From Diadophis punctatus similis (taxonomy: Eukaryota; Chordata; Lepidosauria; Squamata; Dipsadidae), in assembly GCA_023053685.1 (NCBI GenBank), contig JALIGW010000001.1, forward strand, positions 72,952,240 through 73,016,239: a stretch of 64,000 bases of DNA, given 5' to 3'. Below the pieces are notes generated by a model, which saw nothing but the letters and a program-made list of their open reading frames with translations, was not told where the DNA came from and searched no databases. Positions 1-9,535 of the stretch are shown here, in pieces; position 1 is the first letter of the stretch, and the number at the start of each line of letters is the position of its first letter. A program made the translations under genes and the position numbers.

Positions 1-164
1 AGGGGTGAACATTGTCGGAGAAGACATCCTTAAAAGGACAGACAGTTAAGGAATATTTTAGCTTAACTGTCACGGAGGTGTTCGCCTTGAGCAAGGCGAA
101 GTCAGCTCGATTTTTTGAGTGACCAGCTCAGACCGTCTCCTCAGAATCCCACCTTCGTTGCCAG
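1..164 (-). mobile_element. LTR retroelement leader with primer binding site, cut by window edge
   Basis: This is the sequence just downstream of the LTR at 165-495, read on the minus strand. The minus strand at 163-146 reads TGGCAACGAAGGTGGGAT, close to the complement of a tRNA-Ser 3' end (family pattern TGGCGACGAGGATGGGAT), so it is a likely primer binding site, one base from the LTR edge. No open frame is visible before the window ends; gag would lie further left. The tRNA assignment is from memory of tRNA-Ser and could be wrong in detail. Confidence 0.6.
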
Positions 165-495
165 TGTTCTGACTTGGGAGAATGAAGGGTCAGAGCCTGA
201 GGCGAGACGGCTCTGGGAACAAAAACCGCTTTATTGAGAACAGCTGCTAACAGAGCAAGGCAGTAACCGGCAACAGGCAACTTTCTGTCAAGCCACTATT
301 TATATAGCAGCTGTCAAAATGGGCAGCCAATGGCAGGGCTGTAACTTTCCCGCCAGCTGAGCTGTCAGAGTCCAGCCAATAGAAAAACAGTTCCTAGTTT
401 CTAGGTAGATTTCGAGTGTGAGAACGCAGCATATATGGACAATAGGAAAATTTACTCCAAGCTCTCTTCCTTCTCCATAATCTGGCAAACTGTCA
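165..495 (-). mobile_element. 5' LTR of a minus-strand LTR retroelement
   Basis: This 331-bp block has TG...CA ends: it begins TGTTCTG on the plus strand and ends CTGTCA. On the minus strand a TATATAAATA box lies at 307-298 and an AATAAA signal at 235-230, in the right order for U3-R-U5, followed by the primer site at 163-146. CCAAT-type motifs lie upstream of the TATA box. The partner LTR and target duplication would lie left of the window, so completeness cannot be judged. It could be an endogenous retrovirus or a Ty3-like element. Confidence 0.65.
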
Positions 496-1208
496 TTTTT
501 TCAAGCTGTAGATTGCATTAACGCTGAGAGTGTGGAAGGGGAGAGTCTCCAACTTTGCATAGGATCACTCTCACTGGAAATTTAATCCCTGTTTTGCTAT
601 CTGCAACCACCACAGGTAAAGTATCATCCTCAGCAAAGAGGTGGCACATCTGGCAACATCACCAATGTTTTTAGCTTTAAGGAAAAGCAAGCCCTGAATC
701 CTCACAAGCAGGCAGAAAATATATTCCTTTTGTGGGAAAATTGATTAATACTTGACCTCAATTGTTTTTTATTTTCATACACTCTTGGGTAAAACTTCAC
801 TTTCAAATTTTGTAGGTTTGGAGCAAGTTTCCATTCCAATACACTGAGTGAATGGGGCACACCGGGAACACAAATGCACATTTATGTTACACTTTTACAA
901 TAGTTTTACAATTAAAGATCAGGCAACAAGACTTCATGTTGTTTTCTCTTCTCATTCCTACCAATACAAAGGATGGCACAACTCAGCAATCAGAAAACTG
1001 ACCCATTCTGTCCTTATGTCACATTACTCACATCCATCAAATCCTGTCAACTGCCTAACTACAGTATTTTTCTGCTATAAGGTTACTAAGGAGCAAAGTG
1101 CTCCTACCTTGGGAACTGTTTTATAACTAACATAAAGTATGACCAGCAAGCCATAACCATGAGACTTTACATTATATTGAGATCTTGTCATTCAATATCT
1201 TTTTAGGG
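496..1208. other. Unannotated AT-rich stretch
   Basis: No gene, recognised repeat, or conserved coding signal is seen here. The 92-codon open frame at 848-1126 has no recognisable domain and is of a length expected by chance in AT-rich DNA. Confidence 0.5.
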
Positions 1209-1314
1209 CAGCTTTCTTAAACTTGGCAACTTTAATATGCATGGTGTGGCTGGCTGGGGAATTCTGGGAGCTGAAGTCCAAACATCTCAAAGTTGCCAAG
1301 TTTAAGAAATAGTG
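1209..1314. mobile_element. Small hAT-like inverted-repeat element
   Basis: The ends are inverted copies of each other: TTAAACTTGGCAACTTT near 1218 and AAAGTTGCCAAGTTTAA near 1290. The centre contains AATTCTGGGAG..GAAGTCCA, which is also found in the palindromic element at 31234-31384, so the two are related families. A possible 8-bp flank match (TTTTAGGG / TTCAAGGC) is only 5 of 8, so the boundaries are approximate. Confidence 0.6.
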
Positions 1315-1440
1315 TTCAAGGCCACACTTGAATGGGTATGCTTGTCAAGCTTAATGAAACTTTTCTTACTCTGGCAGCTAAGAAAGAGAGTAGAAGACTG
1401 GACTCATGGATCCGTAAATCAGTTTAACAAAAAGTGATGC

Positions 1441-1796
1441 TGTTAGAATATGCATGACTGGGAGAGCCATGTTAACAAGGTCAGCCAATGAATAGGCATA
1501 GCAACTAAATCAGCCAATGGGAGCTAACCACTTCTGAGTCTGTGCAGAGAATCGAAACTGGAATTTAAGCTTAAAGCTGGGTGTGGCTCCACTTCTACTC
1601 TGTGCTCTCTGTCCTCTCTGAACTCTGAACTAGAAGCTGCTTGTGTTTTACTTTTAACTGTTGCTACATTGAAGAAGAACTCTGCTAATGGTATGGTAAA
1701 TATATATATTATTATGTTTATAAAGAAGTTATTGAATCCAGCTGAATCAGTCATCTGTGAGTGCTTCTGGTTTTGATTTTGCAACAAACTTTAATA
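1441..1796 (+). mobile_element. Solo LTR with 5-bp target duplication
   Basis: The 356-bp block starts TGTTAG and ends TTAATA, where the usual terminal CA appears mutated to TA. It is flanked by GATGC at 1436-1440 and again at 1797-1801. Two CCAAT motifs lie near 1485 and 1513. No internal retroviral sequence lies on either side, as expected of a solo LTR left by recombination. The family is not recognised. Confidence 0.55.
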
Positions 1797-1801
1797 GATG
1801 C

Positions 1802-2462
1802 CTACTTATCTGCTTGCTTGCCAACACCAGTCAGGGTGTTCCAAGTATTTATTCAATTTGTATAGCCACTCCTCTTACAAATATGACAGTATACAACTGC
1901 AATACCAAAAACAGAAGCAAGCCAAAAATAAATATAAAACCATGTTAAAAACCATATTGAAACCATAAAACATAATCAGCAGCTGAGTGACAAACCACTC
2001 ATCGTCTGAGTGTGCAGTTGTACCTATTTTTAAAATGTTTTGGAAGGAATGATTCCTTCTTCATGTAAATGTAGCACTTCTCTGCTATTTATGAAAGCAG
2101 CCTAACTTTTGAGGAGCACTGCAGCATGAAATTTGCATAATCTTTTAAGAAGTAGATCCCTGAAAACATTCCTGGCATCTTTAGTATCTAGTACAATGAA
2201 GCAAAGTCTTCTCAGAAGAACAGCTCTTTTTATAATGGGCATATATCCCAGCCACTTTCTAGGAGTTATGTCATGCTAAGATGTGCCAATGGGCATCCAA
2301 AAATTAATGAATGGAGCCCTACCAGGAAGATAAAGTGTTTGCAAACCAGCCATGCTAATCTATTTGGTACAACCAATAATTCAGTGATCGCTGAGTAAAA
2401 AGCTACATACTACACACATGGGCAGGCTAATTGGTATTTTTCAATATCTTGTCAGACTTGAC
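1802..2462. other. Unannotated stretch
   Basis: No gene or recognised repeat is seen between the solo LTR and the SINE at 2472. Confidence 0.45.
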
Positions 2463-2471
2463 AGGCAGAAG

Positions 2472-2724
2472 AATAGCAATAGCACTTAGACTTATATACC
2501 ACTTCACAGTGCTTTACAGTCCTCTCTAAGTGGTTTACAGAGCCAGCATATTGCCCCCAACAATCTGGGTCCTCATTTTACCAACCTCGGAAAGATGGAA
2601 GGCTGAGTCAACCTTGAGCCGGTGAGACTTGAACTGCTAAACTGCTGGCAGTCAATCAATCAACAGTCAGTAGAATTAGCCTACAATATTGCATTCTAAC
2701 CACTGTTACACCACAGCTCTTCAG
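2472..2724 (-). mobile_element. Sauria-type tRNA-derived SINE
   Basis: Read on the minus strand it has a tRNA-like head (GTGGTGTAACAGTGG, then a B-box-like GTTCAAGTCTC), a body with GAGGACCCAGATTGTTGG, and a tail ending in AAGTGCTATTGCTATT. This is the pattern of squamate Sauria SINEs, whose 3' tail is shared with a LINE. A 9-bp target duplication AGGCAGAAG flanks it at 2463-2471 and 2725-2733. Confidence 0.85.
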
Positions 2725-2778
2725 AGGCAGAAGTCATAACACATTCAGGTTTCATTGTTTCAGGAAAGAAATTGGAAG
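2722..2778 (+). repeat. 56-bp dispersed duplicate, copy 1 (partner 4167-4222)
   Basis: The sequence GGTTTCATTGTTTCAGGAAA and its flanks recur at 4167-4222 with about six differences over 56 bp. The first copy is interrupted on its left by the SINE at 2472-2724. It may be a fragment of an unrecognised dispersed repeat or a local duplication. Confidence 0.55.
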
Positions 2779-3204
2779 AAGCCAATGGATAACTGAGAGA
2801 CAGTTTTTAAAAGTATGGTTTTTAAATTGGAGTTTTTTTATTTCTGCACCAGTTCAGCACATCTCTGTAGGTTCTTTGCTAAATTACATTGTTAGCTGTT
2901 CTTTTCTCATTCCTGCTGTTTAAGTCTTAAAAGAAATATTCAAAAACATTATTGTGGTGAGATTCTGGAAGGTATCAGGCATAAACCTGTAGGAGTTAAT
3001 GTACTATAAATGGGTATCATGCACGCTATTTTCATTCCAGTCTGTCAAAATACATTAGTAGTGGCAGATATTTTGATTGCCAAATCAAAACCTGAATCAG
3101 TTCAGGTTCATTGTTTTGCCTCCAAATTTCAAAGCACAAAATTGGATTGCATTAGGGAACCTCCACATCTCAGCTCTCCATTTGAACTGCATCCGGACTG
3201 ATTT

Positions 3205-3430
3205 GACAGTCAATTTGGTGTAGTGGTTAAATGCACCAGGCTAGAAACTGGGAGACTGTGAGTTCTAGTCCTGCCTTAGGGACAAAGCCATCTGGGTGAC
3301 CTTCAATCACTTTCTCTCAGCCCAAGGAAGGAGGCAGGCACTTCTGAAAATCTTGTCAAGAAAACTACAAGGACTTGTCCATAGCAGTCTCCAAGAATCA
3401 TACACAACTAAACAGAAGAAAAGAAAAGAA
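3205..3430 (+). mobile_element. tRNA-derived SINE, second family
   Basis: The head reads AATTTGGTGTAGTGGTTAAA, followed by GGCTAGAAACTGGGAGACTG, GAGTTCTAGTCCTGCCTTAG (B-box-like), and TGGGTGACCTTCAATCACTTTCTCTCAGCCC. The same order of motifs occurs at 8660-9530 and 12600-13060. The tail has a short AAAAG-rich run. It is clearly tRNA-derived and distinct from the Sauria SINE; I do not assign a published name. Confidence 0.7.
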
Positions 3431-3556
3431 AACTCTACAAACAGTGTTGCTGCACATCACATTTGCTGATCACACAACCTGAAAATATTCTGAAGATCCA
3501 AAAGGGTAGGTTATTTGGGAAATTCTTAACTTGTCTGGGAGAAGATTAAGCAATAT

Positions 3557-3874
3557 CAGGGGTGGGTTCCTCCCGGTTCGGACCAGTTTGGGCGAACTGG
3601 TAGTGACCTGCTGGTGATGTCACGATGACATCACCGAGCCGGTTCGGTTCGGTCCGTGCCGGTCCGTGGGCACTGCCATCTTTTTTAAAAAATTTTAATT
3701 TTTAATTTTAATTTTTTTTTCCTTCTGCGCAGAAGCTGAGTTTCCAGCACTGTGCATGCGGTCACCATCTTTTTTTTTTGGCTTTTTAAAAATTTTTGCC
3801 ACTGCGCATGAGGCGCGCCCATGCGGCATGGGAGGAAGCGAACCGGCAGCGAGGTAAGTAGGAACCCACCCCTG
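3557..3874 (+). mobile_element. hAT-like MITE, family A
   Basis: Its terminal inverted repeats are CAGGGGTGGGTTC and GAACCCACCCCTG. The flanks AGCAATAT (3549-3556) and AACAATAC (3875-3882) match at 6 of 8 positions. The interior holds CCGGTTCGGACC, TGCGCAGAAGC, A/T runs, and GGGAGGAAGCGAACCGG. There is no open frame for a transposase. The 8-bp duplication and CAG start fit hAT elements. Six sister copies are in this window. Confidence 0.8.
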
Positions 3875-3882
3875 AACAATAC

Positions 3883-4553
3883 CCTTTCCCTAGGGCTTCA
3901 AATAAAACTCCAGATATGATTAACATTGTAACCTTGTGTCAGGGAAATGGGCATCCATTATTCAGTGATGAGCACACCCACAAATCACAGGAGGAAGGCT
4001 TCTCTCGTGGACCACAGGTTGAGTCAGAGGTCCTGACAAAAGCATTGCTCTGCACCTCTGAACATGTCTTGCATAACTTAGTTCCTCTATTTTATAATAC
4101 AGGAAGGTAAACAGAAGGAAACTATTTATCCCTTGGGGGCACTGCTTGTCACATATGTACCATTTCAGAAGCAGAAGGCATAATGCATTCAGGTTTCATT
4201 GTTTCAGGAAAGAAAATGGAATCTATTTTGGGATGCCAGCGAGAATGGTGTGATTTTCCACATAAGGAAATGTTTAAGGACACGATGGTGGAAGCTATGC
4301 GCTTGAATTAAATAATAATTTTGGAGCCCATTTTAAGAATGACAGTTCTTAACTGTCTGAACCCTCTCCTCATTCATAATTCACTACATATTTCTAAATT
4401 AACTGATTTGTTAATAGGAGGTGGCACTTCTTTGGTTTCAGAGCAGCCAAAAGTTTATAGGAACCAAAGAACAGTGGTGCTATTTAAGATGAGGATAGGA
4501 AATGTTTAAAAATGATATTGCTGCTTTCTGACAAGCTCTGGGAAGACCATATT
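3883..4553. other. Unannotated stretch containing the second 56-bp duplicate (4167-4222)
   Basis: The only structure I see is the copy at 4167-4222 of the sequence at 2722-2778. No coding signal is recognised. Confidence 0.45.
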
Positions 4554-4580
4554 TAGAGAGAGAGAGAGAGAGAGAGAGAA
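4554..4580. repeat. (GA)n microsatellite
   Basis: A run of about 13 AG dinucleotides followed by imperfect purine-rich sequence to about 4612. Confidence 0.9.
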
Positions 4581-4899
4581 GGAGAGGGAGAGAAAGAACC
4601 GAGAGACCGAGAATATCAAAGAGTTGGAAAGAGCCATTTAGAGCATTAAATCCAATTCTATATCCAGGAATTTATTTATTAATCAAATTTGTATAGTTGA
4701 AAGTGACTATGGGTGTCTTAAAATCACAAATAAAAAATATAAGATATAAAAATCCATATTAATATATATAATAAAAGCAAAGGATACAAACTATAGAAGA
4801 AGGTGGGTAAAATTGTCACTTTAACACTCTCTAAACAAGTCTCCAGTTACCTGGAAGTCCCACGCCTGACAACGTAGTCAGGTCTGAAATGGTATAGGG

Positions 4900-5252
4900 C
4901 CATGATGGCAAACCTATGGCATGAGCTCAGGTCAGTGGGCGCATGAGTGCCGGCCAGCTGATTTTTGGGCCTTCTGGGCCCACTGGGAGTCAGGAAACAA
5001 CCTGTTATCAGCCTTTGAAGGGGGTGGGGAAGGCCCATTTTTTTTGCTCTCCCCAAGCTCCAGAGCCTTTCTAGGAGCCTGGAGAGGATGAAAACGGCTT
5101 TCCCCACCTCCCAGAAGCCCTCCGGAGGCCAGAAATGGCCCGTTTCAAGTTGGGAAATGGGCCATTTCTGGCCTCCGGAGGGCCTCCGGGGGGCGAAGGC
5201 TGTTTTGAAAGAAAGGCTCTTTTGGCACATGAAAAAAGGTTCGCCATCACTG
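4900..5252. mobile_element. hAT-like MITE inserted in a LINE tail
   Basis: A perfect 8-bp duplication GTATAGGG flanks it at 4892-4899 and 5253-5260. The ends are inverted: CATGATGGCAAACC and GGTTCGCCATCACTG. The interior has a perfect 24-bp hairpin (arms 5118-5141 and 5159-5182). The flanking DNA (TCTGAAAT...CGGCATATAAGAATACC then AAAT repeats) is a LINE 3' tail, so this is a nested insertion. The long frame on the minus strand here is fortuitous. Confidence 0.85.
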
Positions 5253-5260
5253 GTATAGGG

Positions 5261-5280
5261 CGGCATATAAGAATACCAAA

Positions 5281-5367
<87 letters not shown>

Positions 5368-5370
5368 ATA
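5261..5370 (+). repeat. LINE 3' tail ending in an (AAAT)n array
   Basis: The stretch CGGCATATAAGAATACC at 5261-5277 is the end motif of CR1/L2-like LINEs in this window. It runs straight into about 23 copies of AAAT. The array looks seeded by the LINE tail. A CR1-like remnant (GGTCCCTTCCAACTCTATTA) follows near 5415-5435. Confidence 0.8.
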
Positions 5371-5691
5371 TAGGGTCTCTGCTCAAGTAGGGGCTGGACT
5401 AGAAGACATCCAAGGTCCCTTCCAACTCTATTATCTTATTTTCTATGTCTTGAAGGCCTTCTGGAATATCCAAAGGGATGGAGGTAATCTAACTTCAGGT
5501 AGAAGAATGTGTCCTAAGACAGGTGCCACAGCAGAAAAGGCACGTCTCCTGGGACCCACCAAATAGAAGCTCCCTAGCCAATGGTACCTAGAAGTTGCCT
5601 ACTTTTTCAGCTCAAACGGAATTCAAACAGAAGACGAACTCACAGTCTTTTGCTTTCTAGACTGGTACCTTAACCACTGCAGGTAATCCTC

Positions 5692-5905
5692 AACTTACAA
5701 CTGTCGGTCACTTAGCAACAAAAGTCATGAGTAAACTGCAGCTTAGAAGCAGCCGGCAAAGCAAGTAAGCCAGCGATCTGCAGGCTGCCTGTAATTTGCA
5801 GTTTACTCGTGAGCACCATGTTCATGAGTAAACATGCTCACGAGTAAACTGCAGCTTAGAAGCAGCCGGCAGATCACTGGCTTACTCTCTCTGCTCTGAG
5901 AGGAA
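5692..5905. repeat. Repeat-derived block with direct and inverted copies
   Basis: It begins CAGGTAATCCTCAACTTACA, a start also seen in related form at 36525 and 50527. A 30-bp unit (starts GAGTAAACTGCAGC) occurs at 5729-5758 and 5842-5871. A 15-bp perfect inverted pair lies at 5801-5815 and 5835-5849. It is probably a decayed DNA transposon; the family is not identified. Confidence 0.55.
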
Positions 5906-6818
5906 AACTGCCTTTTCTTCTCCTTGTGTTAGCAGAGAGAAGGAAGAGGCAGAGGCGGTGCCGGTAGATTGCTTCTCAGCTGGTATTCAAGAACTGACTC
6001 AAGAATGCCCTCCTTCAGTTATTGATTCAAGCTCCTATCAATCCATGAAAAGGTGAAGGAAATTGGACCAGCCAGATTTAAGCCAGATTTCCAACACAGT
6101 TCTTTCTATGGCTTCTGTAGAAGAAAAAATGTGTTATAATCTACCCCAGGCCATTCACTTTAGGTGCTGCTTCCTAGGATATTTTTATAGGTCTAGTCAT
6201 GGGGAGGCACATTTTTTGTATTCTTATGCTTCCAATGTTTACTTCTTCCTGTAAAAAGCATTCTTGTGACTACAAAGCTAACGTCAAAAAGGTAAATATT
6301 ATCTTAGCTGAAACTAGAAATGCAGCTATGGCCAACAGTGAGAAACACACAGACTTAAAAATGTAATTAAAATTGCTTACTTTGAAAGGAAATAGAGTGA
6401 TAGGTATGCATGTATGCATCTATGTATATATATCATTAGCGCTATGTGTTTTTACCAAATTATTACCTTTCTTTTCTACATTGTTCACCAAAGTTCCGGT
6501 GAAAAGTACATCACTGGCTTCTTTTCTCCAGAATTTTATATCATAATAATGCATTCTTTTCTTTCTATAAAGCCTATAATCAGGAGTATTTAAGTTATCC
6601 TTGTGACATCAGCAATTTAACAAAATGACAAACGTTAAGCTAAATTTAGACCGGTGATATTGAAGGATGAAGAAAAAAACATCAGCATGTATCTGTTATA
6701 GGTCAAGGGAGGTCAAGGACCTTCTTTAAGTGTTAGGTTTATGGAAAGGGCAGCTTCAAACAATACAATAAATTTTTATTGTTGTCAATTACTTCCTCGT
6801 TCTGTTTGCACATAAAAG
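5906..6818. other. Unannotated AT-rich stretch
   Basis: No gene or repeat family is recognised; there are only short chance frames. Confidence 0.45.
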
Positions 6819-7041
6819 ATTTTGGAATTCTTTTTTTTTTAACAAATATTTGAAGAATAAGGATTTGTTACTGCATAAATTACTTCTAAATTATATCAGA
6901 ACAATTTCTGAATTATTGCCATGGTTATATAATGTTTGTAACCATAGAAACAATTCAAAAACAGTTCTGAAATCATTCAAAAGTAATTTATGCAATAACA
7001 AGTTCCGATTTGTAAAAAAAAAAAAGAATTCCAAAACCTGT
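6819..7041. repeat. Large imperfect foldback (about 105-bp arms)
   Basis: The left arm starts TTTTGGAATTCTTTTTTTTT and the right arm ends AAAAGAATTCCAAAA. Between them, TTACTGCATAAATTACTTCT mirrors AAGTAATTTATGCAATAA. The centre lies near 6935. Both strands therefore translate into similar peptides, but the product would be an RNA or DNA hairpin rather than a protein. It is likely a foldback transposon. Confidence 0.75.
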
Positions 7042-7458
7042 TTACTTATATCAATGCCCCTGGACAAATTCTGTAGGTTGGGAAACCTCAATATTTTAAA
7101 AAAATTTCAATATTTTAAAAGGGAGATTCCATAAACTCTGCTAATTTTTCCCCATAGGGTGAAAAATTTTCACTGACATAGGGTGTAAGTTATATACAAG
7201 TTATGGGTCAACTAGTATTTAGAAAAGGAGCATTTTTGTTTTAGCATTTTAAAATATTGTTTCCTATGTCTTGATACAAGCCCATTGAGAAACATAATTA
7301 TACTTACATATAAAGAAGCATCATTTTCAAATAAAACAAGAGTATATAGCTGATAATTAAGATATTATAAAAACATGTTATCAAATGTTTGTGAGACAAT
7401 TTGAATCTAGTTCCAGGATTTGATTGTTTGCTTTCAATGATTCTGTCTATTATATCAA

Positions 7459-7720
7459 GGGATCCCCACCCCCTGGGCCACAACCCACTACCGAGCCTTG
7501 AGCGATTCGGAACCGGGTTGCAAAAGTGGCAGACGAGTGCATGTGCGCACGCAACCCCACTTGTGCAAGCAGTGGTTGAGCGTGTGCATGCACGCTCCAT
7601 TTGCACAAGTGACGGCACGCATGCTTGCCACTCACACAAATAGAGTTGTGCGTGTGCTTGCCCACCATTCACATGGAATCATCCCCTTTCACCCCTCCCC
7701 GCAGGTTCACAAAGCCAGCC
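7459..7720. repeat. GC-rich dispersed-repeat fragment
   Basis: It begins GGGATCCCCACCCCCTGGGC and holds ACCGAGCC, GAACCGGGTTGC and CpG-rich TGCGCACGC segments, unlike the AT-rich flanks. The start resembles hAT elements beginning GGGGTCCCCAA, but I could not find a matching end or target duplication. Several short overlapping frames here are not genes. Confidence 0.4.
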
Positions 7721-7921
7721 AGAAAATTTGGGGAATTCTGCATTATATTGTACTGCTTCAGTTGTATTAAACATACTATACCAGGGAGTATACTGTATAT
7801 TTATACTCCAATCACTAAATCAATAATTTGGTTTAGCTGGACTATTGTAATGGAAACATTCTGATAGCTAATAATTACAACATATCGTCTAGTAAATGGT
7901 AATGAGAGATACAACTCTTTA

Positions 7922-7999
7922 TATACGCCGCCCTGAGTCCCTTGGGAGTAGGGCGGCATAGAAGAACCAATAATAAAATAAAATAAATAAAATAAATAT
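7922..7999 (+). mobile_element. 5'-truncated LINE 3' tail (L2/CR1-like)
   Basis: The sequence CGCCGCCCTGAGTCCCTTGG then GGGCGGCATAGAAGAACC and an AAATA/AAAT tail. The same end sequence is found on the minus strand at about 22510-22560, where it belongs to a LINE with a recognisable RT frame. Confidence 0.75.
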
Positions 8000-8400
8000 T
8001 CAAACATATATTTTTAATTTTACTAATGGCCTTAAGTGATTTCTAAATTCATTTTTGAATATGTTTTTAATAAAAAAAATCTTTCTCATTAAGCAAAACA
8101 GAATTCGGTAATATTAATACTTGAAACAAAACAATCCTTCTGCAGAAGTTTACAGTTAAAAAGGATATAATACAAGAGGAAAAGTAATAGCGAGGAAGTT
8201 GTGTATAATGTGTTCAAACTTTACAATAAAAAATTACAATTCTTGTCCTAAACATTTTAGAAGATACGTTTTCTCATAGCCTGATAGAAGAATTGCCAGT
8301 TAGGCAACAGCTAAAAGGCTCCTAGAGCAAGTTATTAGGGACAGCAAAGGATCTAGATGGAGAAACAGATCTCAATAGAAGAGAATATTTGCAGCTTAAG
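8000..8400. other. Unannotated stretch
   Basis: No gene or recognised repeat is seen. Confidence 0.45.
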
Positions 8401-8560
8401 GTTGAACTGTTGGGTCCTTGGTACTCTCTGAGCTTGGTGATATTCTTGCAGATTGTTCAGTACCAGTGCATGGATGATGTTACCTAATTCGGCAATGACA
8501 TGTCCTCAAGAAAACCACCAAGCTCAGAGAGCACCAAGGACCCCACTGAAATAGGTTTGC
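8400..8560. repeat. Dispersed repeat shared with 11300-11780
   Basis: The motif GATGTTACCTA...GACATGTCCTCAAGAAAACCACCAAGC with AGAGAGCACCAAGGA recurs around the MITE at 11327-11707 (GATGTTACCTAGTTG / GGTAATGAAACATCTGCAAG / AGAGAGCACCAAGGACTC). The left part (GGTCCTTGGTACTCTCTGAG, 8413-8432) is an inverted copy of the right part (CTCAGAGAGCACCAAGGACC). The family is unidentified. Confidence 0.55.
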
Positions 8561-8659
8561 AGAACAAAAGGGAAGTGGCTGTTTAGAAACCCTCATCTCT
8601 TGTTGTCCCCAGATGGAATGCCTGAAATGAAATAATAATTAGAACTAAAAATGCAAAGG

Positions 8660-9530
8660 GGAGCCAGTTTGGTGTAGTGGTTTAGACAGCAGGCTAGAAA
8701 CTGAAAGACTGTAAGTTTAGTTCTGCCTTAGCCACAAAGCCAGCTGGATGACCTTGGTCCAGTCACTCATTCTTAGCCCTGGGAAGAAGGCACTGGTAAG
8801 TCAATTCTGAGATGACTTCTTTGCCAAGAAAACAACAGGAGCAGGGACGGGTTCCTAATTTTTTTACTACCACTCTGTGGGCGTGGCTTATTTTGTGGGT
8901 GTGGCTTGCCAGCCATGTGACTGGGTGGGCATGGGCCTCGGGAGCTTGGCAGCGGCCGGAGAAGCAGGGGGCATTGCCCACCCGCAACGCAGTCCCCCGC
9001 AGCAGGAGCAGCAAGACCGTGGCAGCGGTTCTTCTAGGAGGCTCCATCCGGACTGAATGCTTCTCCCCATTCGATGATCCTAGGCTCCTGCCGCCTGTTC
9101 CCCCTCCCCTCAGCAGCTCGAGAAGCCTCAAACGTGCGAAAATGCCTAGGATCATCACCGCGCATTCGTGGCTTCTCGGACTGCTGAAGGGAGGGGAATG
9201 GAGATAGCTCCTGCCGCCCGTTCTTTCAGCTTCTCACGCGTTCCCTCAGCCATCCTCCCCTGCTTGGACTCACTGTGGGGTAGGAAGGCAGCACATGCGC
9301 AGTGCCGGAAACTCGGCTTCTGCGCATGCGCAGAAGAAATTTTTTTAAAAAATTGATTTTTTAAAAAAAATGGCAGCGCCCAGGCACCAGCAACTGATCG
9401 CACTGGTACTGTGACATCACCAGCGGGCCGCTACTGGTGCTATAGAGTGGACCGCACCGGTAGGAACCCACCACTGAACAGGAGCTAGTCCAGATGGTCA
9501 TCAGGAGTCAACACTGATAAAAGTATCAAT
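8660..9530 (+). mobile_element. Second-family tRNA SINE, split by a MITE
   Basis: The head GAGCCAGTTTGGTGTAGTGG and the B-box-like and TGACCTTGGTCCAGTCACTC motifs match the SINEs at 3205 and 12600. It is interrupted at 8841 by the element at 8842-9476 and resumes at 9485 with CTAGTCCAGATGGTCATCAG. The SINE is therefore older than the MITE. Confidence 0.7.
8842..9476 (-). mobile_element. hAT-like MITE, chimeric family A member
   Basis: A perfect 8-bp duplication AACAGGAG flanks it (8834-8841 and 9477-9484). The ends are CAGGGACGGGTTC and GAACCCACCACTG. At 635 bp it is almost twice the length of its sisters. The right half carries the family A core (GTGCCGGAAACTCGGCTTCT, TGCGCAGAAG), while the left part (TTTTACTACC..TGTGGGCGTGGC) matches the element at 51277-51499. 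No transposase frame is present. Confidence 0.8.
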
Positions 9531-9535
9531 ATAAG

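Noticed and set aside
5281..5370. CRISPR-like regular repeat
   Set aside because: AAAT tandem array with no spacers; all regular arrays here are simple microsatellites.
4847..5386. 179-codon minus-strand frame
   Set aside because: It spans an AAAT array and a MITE; no domain, and both parts are repeats.
8763..9403. 131-codon frames on both strands
   Set aside because: They cross the boundary between a SINE and a MITE and show no domain.
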